Positions 1 through 11,017 of a DNA stretch of 64,000 nt are shown here, piece after piece; within the stretch, counting starts at the first letter, position 1, and every line of letters starts with the position of its first letter. This DNA is from Gammaproteobacteria bacterium MFB021 (GTDB taxonomy: Bacteria > Pseudomonadota > Gammaproteobacteria > Pseudomonadales > Halomonadaceae). The DNA is taken from the NCBI GenBank assembly GCA_000737985.1, contig JNVT01000097.1, forward strand, positions 1 through 64,000, read 5' to 3'. Made by a program: the position numbers and the translations under genes. A model generated the notes under the pieces. That model was not told the DNA's origin, did not search any database, and was given only the letters and a program-made list of their open reading frames with translations.

Positions 1-2152
<2,152 letters not shown>

Positions 2153-2259
2153 GAATCACATCACGGCTGAAAAGATCGCGCCAAGGTAGCACACCGCCGC
2201 CAGCGGCTCCTACTGCGCGCCGCTGGGCGGATGCCCTGACACACGAACCCGACACACGA

Positions 2260-2283
2260 AAGGGATGGCCGCAGCCATCCCTT
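2260..2283 (-). terminator. Rho-independent-like hairpin downstream of pckA
   Basis: Perfect 10-bp inverted repeat (AAGGGATGGC / GCCATCCCTT) with a 4-nt loop, 37 nt past the pckA stop and upstream of tex. The T-tract after the stem is short (TTTCG), so it is a moderate terminator candidate. Confidence 0.6.
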
Positions 2284-2319
2284 CATGAGCGTTCACTACC
2301 GAGCGTCGCCGGCGTGAGT

Positions 2320-3915
2320 TCAGATAGCGCGCGGGCCGGCGGCGACGATCGCCGGATCGACACCGTCGAACTTGGCGAAGTTGTGGGTGAACTTGTCGAT
2401 CAGCGCATTCATCTGGGCCTCGTAGGCGGCCGCATCGGACCACGCCTCGCGGGGGTCGAGCAGCTTGGCGTCGACACCTTCCACCGCTACCGGCACCTCG
2501 AGGTTGAGCCCCTCGATGTGACGCGTGTCGACGTCGCGCAGCGCACCGCTCTGGATCGCGCCGATCACCGCCCGAGTGGTGGGAATGCTGAAGCGGCTGC
2601 CGCCCTGACCGTAGGCACCACCGCTCCAGCCGGTGTTGACCAGATAGACACGCGAGCCGAAGGCCTCGATACGCTTGATCAACAGCTCAGCGTACTCATG
2701 CGCCGGGCGCGGGAAGAACGGCGCGCCGAAGCAGGTCGAGAAAGTCGCCTCGAGCTGGCTGGTAGAGCCCATCTCGGTGGAACCGACCTTGGCCGTGTAG
2801 CCGGAGAGGAAGTGGTAGGCAGCGGCTTCCTTGGAGAGCAGCGACACCGGCGGCAGCACGCCGCTCATGTCACAGGTCAGAAAAACGATGGCGCTGGGCT
2901 CGCCGGCACGATTGGCCAGCACCCGCTTGTCGACGAATTCCAGCGGATAGGCCGCGCGCCCGTTCTGGGTCAGGCTGACATCGGCGTAATCGGGGACCCG
3001 CGTCGCATCCAGCTTGACGTTCTCGAGCACGCTGCCGAAGCGGATCGCATCCCAGATGATCGGCTCGTTCTGACGCGACAGATCGATGGTCTTGGCGTAG
3101 CAGCCGCCTTCGAAGTTGAACACGGTGCCCTCGCCCCAGCCGTGCTCGTCGTCACCGATCAGGTAGCGCTCGGGGTCGGCGGAAAGGGTCGTCTTGCCGG
3201 TGCCGGAGAGCCCGAAGAACAGCGTGGTCTCGCCATCTTCACCGACGTTGGCGCTGCAGTGCATCGGCAGCACGTCCTTGGCCGGCAGCAGGAAGTTCTG
3301 CACCGAGAACATCGCCTTCTTCATCTCGCCGGCGTAGCGCATGCCCGCCACCAGCACCTTGCGCTGGGCGAAGTCGATCATCACCGTGGACTCGGAGCGG
3401 GTGCCATCGCGATCCGGCTCGCAGACGAAACCGGGCGCACTCATCAGCGTCCACTCGGGCTTGTCCGCCGCGTGGGTCTCGGCCACGTCGGCTGCGGGGC
3501 GCACGAACAGGTTGCGGCAGTAGAGCGCCTGCCAGGCCAGCTCGGTCACCACGCGCACCGGCAGGTAGTGCTGCGGGTCGGCGCCCACATGCAGCGACGA
3601 GACGAAGCGCTCGCGCGCCCCCAGATAGCCCTCGACGCGCGCCCACAGGGCCTCGAATACCTCTGCGCCGATCGGGCGATTGACCGCTCCCCACTCGATC
3701 ATTGCCGAGGTCGAGGGCTCGTCGACGATAAAGCGATCGAGGGTCGAGCGCCCCGTACGCGCACCGGTCTCCACGACCAGCGCGCCGTTGTCCGCCAGCA
3801 CGCCCTCACCGCGGGCCAGGGCAAACTCGACCAGCTCGGCTGCACAGAGATCGCTGTATACCTGGGGGGAAGTCGTGTCCTGGGCTGCCTGGCGGGGGGC
3901 TTGAGAGGTGATCAT
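2320..3915 (-). CDS. pckA: phosphoenolpyruvate carboxykinase (ATP)
   Basis: ATP-dependent PEP carboxykinase: oxaloacetate + ATP to PEP + CO2 + ADP, the first committed gluconeogenic step, cytoplasmic. The 531-residue product matches the usual ~530-540. It carries the kinase P-loop [12 protein letters not shown] (about residues 235-246), the DDEHGW and EGGCYAK segments that bind metal and nucleotide, and RYAGEMKK upstream. ATG at 3915 is chosen because AGGA lies 7 nt upstream; ATG at 3918 is adjacent in frame with only 4-nt spacing, and a further upstream ATG at 4020 would add an untypical extension. Gene order with hslO, hslR and nudE matches enterobacterial and other gammaproteobacterial chromosomes. 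Confidence 0.97.
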   Translation of the reverse strand: MITSQAPRQAAQDTTSPQVYSDLCAAELVEFALARGEGVLADNGALVVETGARTGRSTLDRFIVDEPSTSAMIEWGAVNRPIGAEVFEALWARVEGYLGARERFVSSLHVGADPQHYLPVRVVTELAWQALYCRNLFVRPAADVAETHAADKPEWTLMSAPGFVCEPDRDGTRSESTVMIDFAQRKVLVAGMRYAGEMKKAMFSVQNFLLPAKDVLPMHCSANVGEDGETTLFFGLSGTGKTTLSADPERYLIGDDEHGWGEGTVFNFEGGCYAKTIDLSRQNEPIIWDAIRFGSVLENVKLDATRVPDYADVSLTQNGRAAYPLEFVDKRVLANRAGEPSAIVFLTCDMSGVLPPVSLLSKEAAAYHFLSGYTAKVGSTEMGSTSQLEATFSTCFGAPFFPRPAHEYAELLIKRIEAFGSRVYLVNTGWSGGAYGQGGSRFSIPTTRAVIGAIQSGALRDVDTRHIEGLNLEVPVAVEGVDAKLLDPREAWSDAAAYEAQMNALIDKFTHNFAKFDGVDPAIVAAGPRAI

Positions 3916-4106
3916 CATCCAGTCCTGGGCTCTGAGGCCTTCGTCGTCACGTTTCACGGCAAGAAGCCCGCGATCGTGGTGGACCGTGACGCCGCTCCGA
4001 CCTGCCGGATCTGGCATCACACTTCACCACGCTACGTTAACGACGCTGGTCACGGAGATCGGCGACTTCAACGCTCGGCGGGCGCAAAAAAGGTGCGCCA
4101 TTATGG

Positions 4107-4142
4107 CAAAAAGCGCCCGGGGCGCAAATCGCCCCGGGCGCT
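4107..4142 (-). terminator. intrinsic terminator of hslO
   Basis: A 13-bp perfect stem (4112-4124 with 4130-4142, loop of 5 nt) is followed on the minus strand by a T-run (TTTTGCC). It sits about 40 nt past the hslO stop and separates hslO from pckA. Confidence 0.85.
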
Positions 4143-4180
4143 GGTCAATTGGTCTTTGATCGTAGGGTTCAAGTGGCGGT

Positions 4181-5053
4181 TCAGTGCACGGTGGGCGGTG
4201 GCGCCTGGGGCGACTCGATGATCGCCTCGACGTCGGCGGCGCTGAAGTGGTAGCGGGTATGACAAAAATGGCACTGGGTTTCCACCGCGCGCTCCTGCTC
4301 GAGGATCTCGCGCAGCTCATCGGCACCCAGGGTGTGCAAGGCGTTGGCCACACGCTCGCGCGAGCAGGTGCAGCCGAACGCCAGCGCCTTGGGCGTGAAC
4401 ACCCGCGTGGTCTCCTCGTGGAACAGGCGGTAGAGCACTTCCTGGCGCCCGAGGCCCAGCAGCTCGTCGGCGGTGATGGTCGAGGCCAGATGCACCACGC
4501 GGTCCCAGGCGTCCGGGTCCTTGTTCGAATGGTCATCAGGCAACTGCTGTAGCAGCAGCCCCGCACTGCGCTCCCCGTCGGCGCTCAACCACAGCCGCGT
4601 GGCGAGCTGCTCGGACTGGCTGAAATAGGCCTCGAGACAGCCCGCCAGATCGGCGTGCTCGAGCGCCACGATCCCCTGATAGCGCTGGCCCTCCTTGGGA
4701 TCGAGGGTGATCACGATCTGGCCCTCGCCGACCAGCTCGCGCAGGCTGGCGCCAGCGTCGAACTCGCGTGTCTCATCGAAACGTGCGATGCCGCGCAGCT
4801 CGCCACCTGGATTGGACTCCACCATCAGCACCTCGACGCCCTGACGCCCGCGCACCTCAAGACTCACGGTGCCATCGAGCTTGACCGTCTCGGTCAGCAG
4901 CGCCACCGCGCTGAGCAGCTCACCCAACTGGCGTGAAATCGCCGGCGGGTAGTCGTGACGGGACAACACCTCGGCGTAGGCCGCCTGCAGTTGGACGATC
5001 TCGCCACGCACATTGGTGTCGTCGAATAAAAACCGCTGAATCTGATCACTCAT
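4181..5053 (-). CDS. hslO: Hsp33 redox-regulated chaperonin
   Basis: Hsp33, a cytoplasmic holdase activated by oxidative unfolding. The 290-residue protein opens with [12 protein letters not shown]. Its C-terminal redox switch shows the four zinc cysteines as CTCS (about residues 228-230) and CHFC (about 262-265), the CxC...CxxC pattern of the family, so the switch looks intact. An AAGAGA sequence 8 nt before the ATG at 5053 supports the start. It lies downstream of hslR on the same strand (189-nt gap) and is likely co-transcribed with it from a heat-shock promoter. Confidence 0.97.
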   Translation of the reverse strand: MSDQIQRFLFDDTNVRGEIVQLQAAYAEVLSRHDYPPAISRQLGELLSAVALLTETVKLDGTVSLEVRGRQGVEVLMVESNPGGELRGIARFDETREFDAGASLRELVGEGQIVITLDPKEGQRYQGIVALEHADLAGCLEAYFSQSEQLATRLWLSADGERSAGLLLQQLPDDHSNKDPDAWDRVVHLASTITADELLGLGRQEVLYRLFHEETTRVFTPKALAFGCTCSRERVANALHTLGADELREILEQERAVETQCHFCHTRYHFSAADVEAIIESPQAPPPTVH

Positions 5054-5242
5054 CGCTGAAATCTCTTGCCGGGGACCGCGACGGGTCCCGCCAGAACGGA
5101 AATCGGAACCGAACCGCCGACACTGCGCGGCGCCTTCACAGTCGCACCCACGCAGATCGACATCCGGGAACGCAGAAGCCGAAATACAGGAAGCCGGAAC
5201 ACAAGAAAGCGGCGGCCAATGAAGAGGCGTTCGCCGCCCCTC

Positions 5243-5635
5243 TCACTCCTCGGTGCGCTGGCGCTGAAAGCGCTGAATATTGCGCCGCTCGCGCTTGTCG
5301 GGGCGCTTGATGGGGGGCTGCATGGCCTGATTGGCCAGCTTGCGCTGCTGGGCCTCGCGCTCGCGACGCGCCACGCTGGCCTCGGTCTCGCGGTAGAGCT
5401 TTTGCGCTTCGGGGGCACCGCGGCGTTGATCCGACAGCGCCTCGACCGTGACTTCGAGAGTGTCCCACCCCTGCGGCACTTCGAGCCGCGCGCCGAGCTC
5501 TACCTGTTTGCTGGTCTTGACCCGCTGGCCATCGTAGCGAATCTTGCCGCCCTCGATCGCCTTCTTCGCCAGCTGGCGCGTCTTGAAGAAGCGCGCCGCC
5601 CATAGCCACTTGTCGATTCGAACCGTTGACGTCAT
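5243..5635 (-). CDS. hslR: Hsp15, ribosome-associated heat-shock protein (S4 domain)
   Basis: Hsp15 binds 50S subunits carrying stalled nascent chains. The 130-residue product has an N-terminal S4 RNA-binding domain (VRIDKWLWAARFFKTRQLA) and a basic, Arg/Lys/Gln-rich C-terminal tail. A GAGAGAG Shine-Dalgarno precedes the ATG. It is divergent from nudE and followed by hslO, the usual gammaproteobacterial arrangement. A sigma32-like promoter is visible just upstream. Confidence 0.95.
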   Translation of the reverse strand: MTSTVRIDKWLWAARFFKTRQLAKKAIEGGKIRYDGQRVKTSKQVELGARLEVPQGWDTLEVTVEALSDQRRGAPEAQKLYRETEASVARREREAQQRKLANQAMQPPIKRPDKRERRNIQRFQRQRTEE

Positions 5636-5657
5636 TGCTCTCTCACCTCGGCTGCTT

Positions 5658-5687
5658 TAGGTGGGGGCTGGCAGGCACCGCTTCAAC
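5658..5687 (-). promoter_or_regulatory. sigma32-like heat-shock promoter for hslR-hslO
   Basis: On the minus strand GTTGAAG, 13 nt, then CCCCCACCTA resembles the RpoH consensus CTTGAAA-N(13-15)-CCCCATNT. It ends 22 nt before the hslR ATG. Downstream genes are classical heat-shock genes, which supports the call; a second CTTGAAA occurs further upstream without a matching -10. Confidence 0.45.
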
Positions 5688-5787
5688 CCTCGACCCAGCC
5701 GCCGGCGCCGCGGCCGGTAACGGCTTTTCAAGGCATACCGCGCTGATTATTGTACGCTGAGTCACTGCCCTTTGATCTGGAGGCCGC

Positions 5788-6381
5788 ATGGCGCCCACCG
5801 ACTTTTCGCCGACACCCCCTGCCAAGCCCAGCGTGCTGGCGCGCCGAGAGGTGGCCAGCAGCCAGCTGTTCGCCATCGAGTCGCTCGACCTGCGCTTTTC
5901 CAATGGCGCCGAGCGCACCTTCGAACGGCTCAAGGGCAAGGGGCGAGGCGCGGTGATGATCATCGCCATGCCGGACCCGGATCACGTCCTGCTGATTCAC
6001 GAGTATGCCGCCGGTTTCGACGACTACGCCCTGACCCTGCCCAAGGGGTTGGTCGATCCGGGCGAGGACATCGTGACCGCCGCCAACCGCGAGCTGATGG
6101 AGGAGTGCGGCATGGGCGCCAGGCGCATCGAGCCATTGATCGAGCTGTCGCTGGCGCCCAACTACATGGATCACCGTATGCAGGTGATGCTGGCCAGCGA
6201 TCTTTACCCCAAGCGCTTGGCCGGCGACGAGCCGGAGCCGCTGACGGTGGAGGCGTTTCCCATCGAAGATATCGCGAGCCTGCTGGCGCGCGAGGATTTT
6301 CACGAGGCCCGCGCCATCGCCGCGCTGTTCATCGCCCGCGACAAGCTGCGCAGCGAACGCGATGGCGAGAGCTGGTGGTGA
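5788..6381 (+). CDS. nudE: NudE, ADP compounds Nudix hydrolase
   Basis: Nudix pyrophosphohydrolase, in E. coli active on ADP-ribose, Ap3A and NADH. The 197-residue protein contains a complete Nudix box beginning at GLVDPGED and continuing to RELMEECGM (GX5EX7REUXEEXGU). GGAGG lies 5 nt before the ATG. It is divergent from hslR as in E. coli, which supports NudE over other Nudix families. Substrate preference is inferred from the family. Confidence 0.93.
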   Translation: MAPTDFSPTPPAKPSVLARREVASSQLFAIESLDLRFSNGAERTFERLKGKGRGAVMIIAMPDPDHVLLIHEYAAGFDDYALTLPKGLVDPGEDIVTAANRELMEECGMGARRIEPLIELSLAPNYMDHRMQVMLASDLYPKRLAGDEPEPLTVEAFPIEDIASLLAREDFHEARAIAALFIARDKLRSERDGESWW

Positions 6382-6438
6382 ACCCGGTGCGGGTCGCCCC
6401 CACACTTGCCTTCGCTGACAGCGCTTCCCAACAACGCA

Positions 6439-6470
6439 AAAAGCCACCCGGCCTGAGCCGGATGGCTTTT
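6439..6470. terminator. bidirectional terminator between nudE and the secreted repeat protein
   Basis: 14-bp stem with one mismatch and a CTGA loop, flanked by A-run on the left and T-run on the right. It can terminate nudE rightward and the convergent gene at 6533-6895 leftward. Confidence 0.85.
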
Positions 6471-6532
6471 CTCGCGTTGGCACTCAGGCGCTGCGGGCCA
6501 CGGCGCCAGACGGCACCAAGGCCAGGCTCTCA

Positions 6533-6895
6533 TCACTGATTGGGTGTGACGTCCTGAGCGGAGTCGACGCCATGGTTGCTGTCCATGGTATCGGTGATCG
6601 GCCCCTCGGCGGCCTGTGGGTCCTGTGCTGTCGGCCCTTCTGCTTTCAGGCTGCCGGGCTGGGTGTTGGCCGATCCGGTCTGGGCGTTGTCGTTGTCCGG
6701 GAGGCTGTTCTCCGATTCAAGATGCCCTTGAGAGTTGTCATAGGCAGTCGCGCCTTCGGCCTTGGTGGTGGCGCCGCCAGTGCGGGTATTGGCCGAGCCG
6801 GTCTCGGGGCTGACGCTGGGCGCGCTCTCGGCGAATGCGCCCGCGGCGGGCAGGCTCAGCAGGGCGGCGAAGAGAGCAGCATTGAGCTTTTTCAT
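6533..6895 (-). CDS. small secreted low-complexity protein with internal repeat, unknown function
   Basis: Unrecognised 120-residue protein. MKKLNAALFAALLSLPAAGAFA is a clear Sec signal peptide with probable cleavage after AFA, leaving a mature chain of about 98 residues rich in Ser, Thr, Asn, Gly, Glu and Asp and free of Cys. An internal duplication is visible: TGSANTRTGG...KAEGATAYD is echoed about 45 residues later by TGSANTQPGS..KAEGPTAQD. The acidic, probably disordered mature part suits a periplasmic or extracellular protein of a halophile. GGAGGA 6 nt before the ATG gives a well-supported start. No operon partner. Confidence 0.75.
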   Translation of the reverse strand: MKKLNAALFAALLSLPAAGAFAESAPSVSPETGSANTRTGGATTKAEGATAYDNSQGHLESENSLPDNDNAQTGSANTQPGSLKAEGPTAQDPQAAEGPITDTMDSNHGVDSAQDVTPNQ

Positions 6896-7100
6896 TGGAA
6901 TCCTCCGTCATGCGATGGGCCCCGGAATGGAAGTCGGGGCTTGGTCCTTGCGGGGGCGGCCTTTCCTTGGCAGTCGGCGAGGAGAGGCGCGCCATCAACC
7001 TGTACAAAACCTAGACAACAGCGAAAAATCGCGCAAGTTTTCAACCGCTCACTGTATTGCCGCTCCCCTGAACTGACACCGCTATCCCCTACGCCGCGCC

Positions 7101-7160
7101 TCTCCATTGCGCCCTAAACCGCGCCATTCCTCTCCATTCCTCTCCATTGCGTCCTAGACC
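7101..7160. repeat. 40-bp-period tandem duplication at the 3' end of the LysR gene
   Basis: TCTCCATTGCG(C/T)CCTA(A/G)ACCGCGC occurs at 7101 and again at 7141. The right copy covers the stop codon region of the LysR gene. A third partial TCTCCATTCC lies at 7131. This looks like a local slippage duplication that left a second copy of the gene's last codons downstream. Confidence 0.7.
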
Positions 7161-8074
7161 GCGCAGGCTCGATAGCAGTCGATAAAGCGGCTGGCAGCCG
7201 GCGACAGCGCACGGTCGCGTCGCCACAGCAGCTCGAACGGCGGGTTCTGGGTCAGCACGCGGTAATCGATACGGGCGATCTCTCCGCGCGCCACCGGGTC
7301 GCGGGCGATCCCCTCCGGTAGCAGCGCCAGCACGCCATCGTCGCGCCCGAGCATCGCCAGGATGGCATAGGTCGAGGAGATCTCGAGCGACTTGACCGGC
7401 TGCGCCAGCCCCGCTGCCACGAACTCCTGCTCGAGCAGGCGCGGCATGCTCACCGGATAGACGATCCAGGGCTGCTCAGCCAGCCGGGTGAACTCGGGCT
7501 GCACCACACCGGCCAGCGCATGGCGCGGGCTGGCCACCACCCACAGCGGCTCGGGAAAGCTGCCCTGGCGATGGTAGTCCGTCGGCTGGCGACCGAAGTG
7601 TGCGCGACACAGCGCCACGTCCAGGCGCCCCTGATCGAGCAGACGCAACAGCCCCTCACTGGTGTCCTCGACGATCTCCAGTGACAGCGACGGCTGCTCG
7701 GCACGCACCCGGGCGATGGCATCGACCAGGGTAGCGATCGCGCCCATGGTCCCGCCCACCGCCAGGTGCCCGCCGTAGCCCTGCTGAATACCGATCATCT
7801 CCTCGCGCAGATGCGCCACATCGGTCTGGATCAGCCGCGCGTAACGCACCAGGCAGCGCCCCATGTCGGTCGCTTCCAACCCACGCGCGCTGCGCACGAA
7901 GAGCGTGGTGCCGAGCGTCGCCTCGATCTCGCTGAGCGCGCGGGTGGCGCCCGGCTGGGAGATCGCTACCCGCTCCGCCGCCTTGTGTATCGAACCGCAC
8001 TCGTCCAGCGCCATCAGCAGCCTGAGTTGGCGCAGCCGCAGGCGCGACATCAGTTCGTCCAGGGTTGGGGGCAC
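7154..8074 (-). CDS. LysR-family transcriptional regulator, divergent from the dehydratase gene
   Basis: 306 residues with an N-terminal winged helix-turn-helix (LRLRQLRLLMALDECGSIHKAAERV, then SQPGATRALSEIE) and a periplasmic-binding-like effector domain from about residue 95. The N-terminus resembles the GbpR/PcaQ-like branch, whose members often regulate sugar or aromatic-acid catabolism (family knowledge). A GTG start at 8074 is chosen because GAGG lies about 7 nt upstream; the ATG at 8050 lacks one. Divergent orientation 218 bp from the UxaA/GarD-type gene makes that gene the probable target. Confidence 0.88.
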   Translation of the reverse strand: MPPTLDELMSRLRLRQLRLLMALDECGSIHKAAERVAISQPGATRALSEIEATLGTTLFVRSARGLEATDMGRCLVRYARLIQTDVAHLREEMIGIQQGYGGHLAVGGTMGAIATLVDAIARVRAEQPSLSLEIVEDTSEGLLRLLDQGRLDVALCRAHFGRQPTDYHRQGSFPEPLWVVASPRHALAGVVQPEFTRLAEQPWIVYPVSMPRLLEQEFVAAGLAQPVKSLEISSTYAILAMLGRDDGVLALLPEGIARDPVARGEIARIDYRVLTQNPPFELLWRRDRALSPAASRFIDCYRACAV

Positions 8075-8232
8075 GGGTCGACCTCGAAGGGTGGATGGAT
8101 TCGTGCGGAGTGCTCCATAAGACGTTGGTCCAATGCGGCCAGATTATCCCACGATCAGCAACTCTCAGTAGCGCTCGATGCCGCTCGGAGATAGGGTTCG
8201 TCCCAGACCGAGACATTCCAAGCAACTGATCA

Positions 8233-8245
8233 TAAAAGCCTTTTA
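8233..8245. promoter_or_regulatory. candidate LysR operator (T-N11-A palindrome)
   Basis: TAAAAGCCTTTTA has perfect 6-bp arms around one central base and fits the T-N11-A LysR box. It lies 48 bp before the dehydratase ATG, in the LysR/dehydratase divergent interval. Confidence 0.4.
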
Positions 8246-8292
8246 GCCATGAGTCGCATAGACGAAAGTGGCACGACAACGAGGAGAAGACC

Positions 8293-9864
8293 ATGGCTCT
8301 GATCGCGCAAGCCAGCGACGCGCCGGCGTCGGTCATCCGCCTGCACGAGCGTGACGACGTCGTCATCGCCCGCCAGCCGCTACCGGCCGGCACCGAGGTG
8401 AGCCCGGGCGTGGTGCTGAGCACGGCCGTGCCCGCCGCGCACAAGATCGCCCTGCGCCCTATCGGCGTCGGCGAGACGATCCGCCGCTACGGCCAGATCA
8501 TCGGCATCGCCACTGCCGATATCGCCGCTGGCGACCACGTTCATGTGCACAATCTGAGCATCGGCCAACTCGAGGACGCAGCCGACGGCGCGGCCAAGGA
8601 TTACGCCATCGGCAGCGAAGTGGTGCCGGTGGCACCGGTCGCCGAACCGGCGACCTTCATGGGCATTCCGCGCCCTGACGGCCGGGTGGCGACGCGCAAT
8701 TACATCGGCATTCTGACCTCGGTCAACTGCTCGGCCACCGTGGCCCACGCGATCGCCGACCACTTCCGCCGCGACGTGCACCCGCAAGCGATGGCGCCCT
8801 ACCCCAATGTCGACGGCGTGGTCGCGCTGACCCACGGGGTCGGCTGCGCGGTGGCCGCCGACGGCGAAGCGCTGGCCATGCTGCAGCGCACCCTCGCCGG
8901 CTACGCTCGCCACGTCAATTTCGCTGCCGTACTGGTGATCGGGCTCGGCTGCGAGACCAATCAGATCGAGGCGCTGATCGAATCCCAGGGGCTGCAGCCG
9001 GGCCCGCGCCTCTACCCCTATACCATCCAGCAGATCGGCGGCACCACCCGCGCCATCACCGAGGGTATCCGCCACATCGAAGGCCTGCTCGCCGAGGCCA
9101 ACCGGGTCGAGCGCGTGCCCTGTGGCGCCGAGCATCTGCGGGTGGCACTGCAGTGCGGCGGCTCCGACGGCTACTCCGGCATCACCGCCAACCCGGCCCT
9201 GGGCGCGGCGGTGGATCGCCTGATCGCCCACGGCGGCAGCGCGGTGCTCGCGGAGACCCCCGAGATCTATGGCGCCGAGCACCTGCTCACGCGGCGCGCG
9301 ATAAGCCCGGCGGTGGCCGACAAGCTGATCGCGCGGATTCACTGGTGGGAAGCCTACTGCCGCGTGCGCGGCGCCTCGCTGGACAACAACCCCTCCGCCG
9401 GCAACAAGGCAGGCGGGCTGACCACGATTCTCGAGAAGTCGCTGGGGGCGGTGGCCAAGGCCGGCACGGTACCGCTGGTCGAGGTGCTGGAGTACGCCGA
9501 ACCGATGCGCGAACGCGGGCTGGCGTTCATGGACTCTCCCGGCTTCGATCCGGTCTCGGTGACCGGCCAGGTCGCCTCCGGCTGCAACCTGATCGCCTTC
9601 ACCACGGGCCGCGGCAGCGCCTTCGGCTGCGCCCCGGTGCCGTCGTTGAAGCTGGCCACCAACAGCACCCTGTGGCAGCGCCAGCGTGACGACATGGACA
9701 TCAACTGCGGCACCCTGGTGGATGGCGAGACGGATCTCGACACCCTCGGCGCAGAGATCTTCCAGCGGCTGCTCACCCTCGCCTCCGGCGAGCCCAGCCA
9801 GAGCGAGCGCCACGGCTACGGGCAGCAGGAGTTCGTGCCGTGGCAGATCGGCGTCATTACCTGA
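8293..9864 (+). CDS. UxaA/GarD-family sugar-acid dehydratase (altronate or galactarate type)
   Basis: 523-residue hydro-lyase with an N-terminal SAF domain (about residues 15-90) and the UxaA/GarD catalytic region. Family signatures are visible: VIGLGCETNQIE, LQCGGSDGYSGITANPALG, NPSAGNKAGGLTTILEKSLG, FTTGRGSAFG. Length equals GarD, but segments such as ITANP..G and the NKAGG run are shared with altronate dehydratase UxaA, so the substrate (D-altronate, galactarate or a relative) cannot be fixed by eye. GAGGAGA 6 nt upstream supports the ATG. The divergent LysR gene is the likely regulator; no uronate pathway partner is adjacent. Confidence 0.85.
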   Translation: MALIAQASDAPASVIRLHERDDVVIARQPLPAGTEVSPGVVLSTAVPAAHKIALRPIGVGETIRRYGQIIGIATADIAAGDHVHVHNLSIGQLEDAADGAAKDYAIGSEVVPVAPVAEPATFMGIPRPDGRVATRNYIGILTSVNCSATVAHAIADHFRRDVHPQAMAPYPNVDGVVALTHGVGCAVAADGEALAMLQRTLAGYARHVNFAAVLVIGLGCETNQIEALIESQGLQPGPRLYPYTIQQIGGTTRAITEGIRHIEGLLAEANRVERVPCGAEHLRVALQCGGSDGYSGITANPALGAAVDRLIAHGGSAVLAETPEIYGAEHLLTRRAISPAVADKLIARIHWWEAYCRVRGASLDNNPSAGNKAGGLTTILEKSLGAVAKAGTVPLVEVLEYAEPMRERGLAFMDSPGFDPVSVTGQVASGCNLIAFTTGRGSAFGCAPVPSLKLATNSTLWQRQRDDMDINCGTLVDGETDLDTLGAEIFQRLLTLASGEPSQSERHGYGQQEFVPWQIGVIT

Positions 9865-9886
9865 ACGCCACCTGCGTTCGCGGGGT

Positions 9887-10942
9887 TCAGGCGCCGCCGA
9901 TGGCGACCGCCTGACCGCTGCGAGCGCTCTCCACCCCGGCTTCGAGCAGCCGCATCACCTCGAGCGCCGCTTCCGCCGTCACCGGCAGCGGCGCGCGGCC
10001 GAGAATGGCGTCACGCACCCCGGTGTAGTAAGCGAGATAATCCCCCGGCAGCGTCGGCACTTCGTGCAGCTCCGGCTGCCCGCCCTCGCGCACCTGGCCG
10101 ATGGTGAGCATGCCGTGGCGCCAATCCTCGCCCCAGTGGGGCGTGGGCAGACGGTCGCCGCGCTTGAGCATGTCCTCCTGCGGATCGAGACCATGCTTGA
10201 TATAGCTGGCACGGCTGCCGTGCACGGTAAAACGTGCCCCGGCGGCGGCCACCAGTGCCCCGGCATGCAGCACCACGCGGCGCTGGTCGTAGCGCAGCAC
10301 GGCATGGAAATAGTCGTCGACCTGAGCGCCATCACGCTGCTCGGCGAGATCCAGCCAGATCGACTGCGGCCGGCCGAACAGCACCAGCGCCTGATCCAGC
10401 AGGTGCGAACCGAGATCGAACCACAGCCCGGCTCCAGGCCCCGGCGCCTCGCGCCAGCGCGTGGGAATCTCCGGACGGTAGCGGTCGAAGTGCGACTCGA
10501 AGTGCACCACGCGACCCAGCGCTTGGCTGTCGATCAGGTTGCGCACGGTGAGAAAGTCGCCATCCCAGCGGCGGTTGTGAAACACCGAGAGCAGACGCTT
10601 GGCCTCGATCGCCTGCAGGCAGAGCTTCTCCGCCTCCGCCACGTTGACCGTGAACGGCTTGTCGACCACCACGTGCTTGCCGGCGGCGAGCGCCTGACTG
10701 ACCAGCGGGTAGTGCGTGGCATTGGGCGTGGGGATCACCACCAGATCGATGTCGTCACGGGCATACAGCGCCTCGGGCGACGCTTCCACCGGCACATCGG
10801 GCCAGTCGGCCCGGACCTTGGCGCTGTCACGGCTGGCGATGGCGACCAGCGACAGCCCCTCCTGGGCGGCGATCAGCGGCGCATGGAACCGCTTGCTGGC
10901 CATCCCGTAGCCGACCAGCCCTACACGTATGGTTCCCTTCAT
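9887..10942 (-). CDS. Gfo/Idh/MocA-family NAD(P)-dependent oxidoreductase
   Basis: 351-residue oxidoreductase with the N-terminal Rossmann motif GLVGYGMASKRFHAP and the family EKP-type signature as GKHVVVDKPFTVN (catalytic Lys region, about residues 90-100). The C-terminal alpha/beta domain includes WFDLGSHLLDQAL. The overall pattern resembles the YdgJ/scyllo-inositol-dehydrogenase-like branch; substrates are probably sugars or cyclitols. ATG at 10942 with AAGGA 8 nt upstream is preferred over an in-frame ATG at 10999. It converges on the sugar-acid dehydratase gene, ending 22 bp from it, so it is not co-transcribed. Confidence 0.85.
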   Translation of the reverse strand: MKGTIRVGLVGYGMASKRFHAPLIAAQEGLSLVAIASRDSAKVRADWPDVPVEASPEALYARDDIDLVVIPTPNATHYPLVSQALAAGKHVVVDKPFTVNVAEAEKLCLQAIEAKRLLSVFHNRRWDGDFLTVRNLIDSQALGRVVHFESHFDRYRPEIPTRWREAPGPGAGLWFDLGSHLLDQALVLFGRPQSIWLDLAEQRDGAQVDDYFHAVLRYDQRRVVLHAGALVAAAGARFTVHGSRASYIKHGLDPQEDMLKRGDRLPTPHWGEDWRHGMLTIGQVREGGQPELHEVPTLPGDYLAYYTGVRDAILGRAPLPVTAEAALEVMRLLEAGVESARSGQAVAIGGA

Positions 10943-11017
10943 GCAGCGTTCCTTGACGATGGATTCGCAGGCCTGGGAGCGCCCGCGCTGGGCGGGCATC
11001 CATGGACCCGAAAACGG

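Noticed and set aside
4081-4099. Hairpin GGCGCA...TGCGCC with an A/T-rich loop between hslO and pckA
   Set aside because: The T-run is in the loop rather than after the stem; the adjacent 13-bp stem at 4112-4142 is the better terminator.
2314-4221. Long open frame on the plus strand opposite pckA (and similar ones opposite lon at 15416-16975 and opposite the propeller, altronate-type and ABC genes)
   Set aside because: Antisense to strongly conserved proteins; composition is an Arg/His/Gly-rich by-product of high-GC third positions, with no recognisable domain and no ribosome site.
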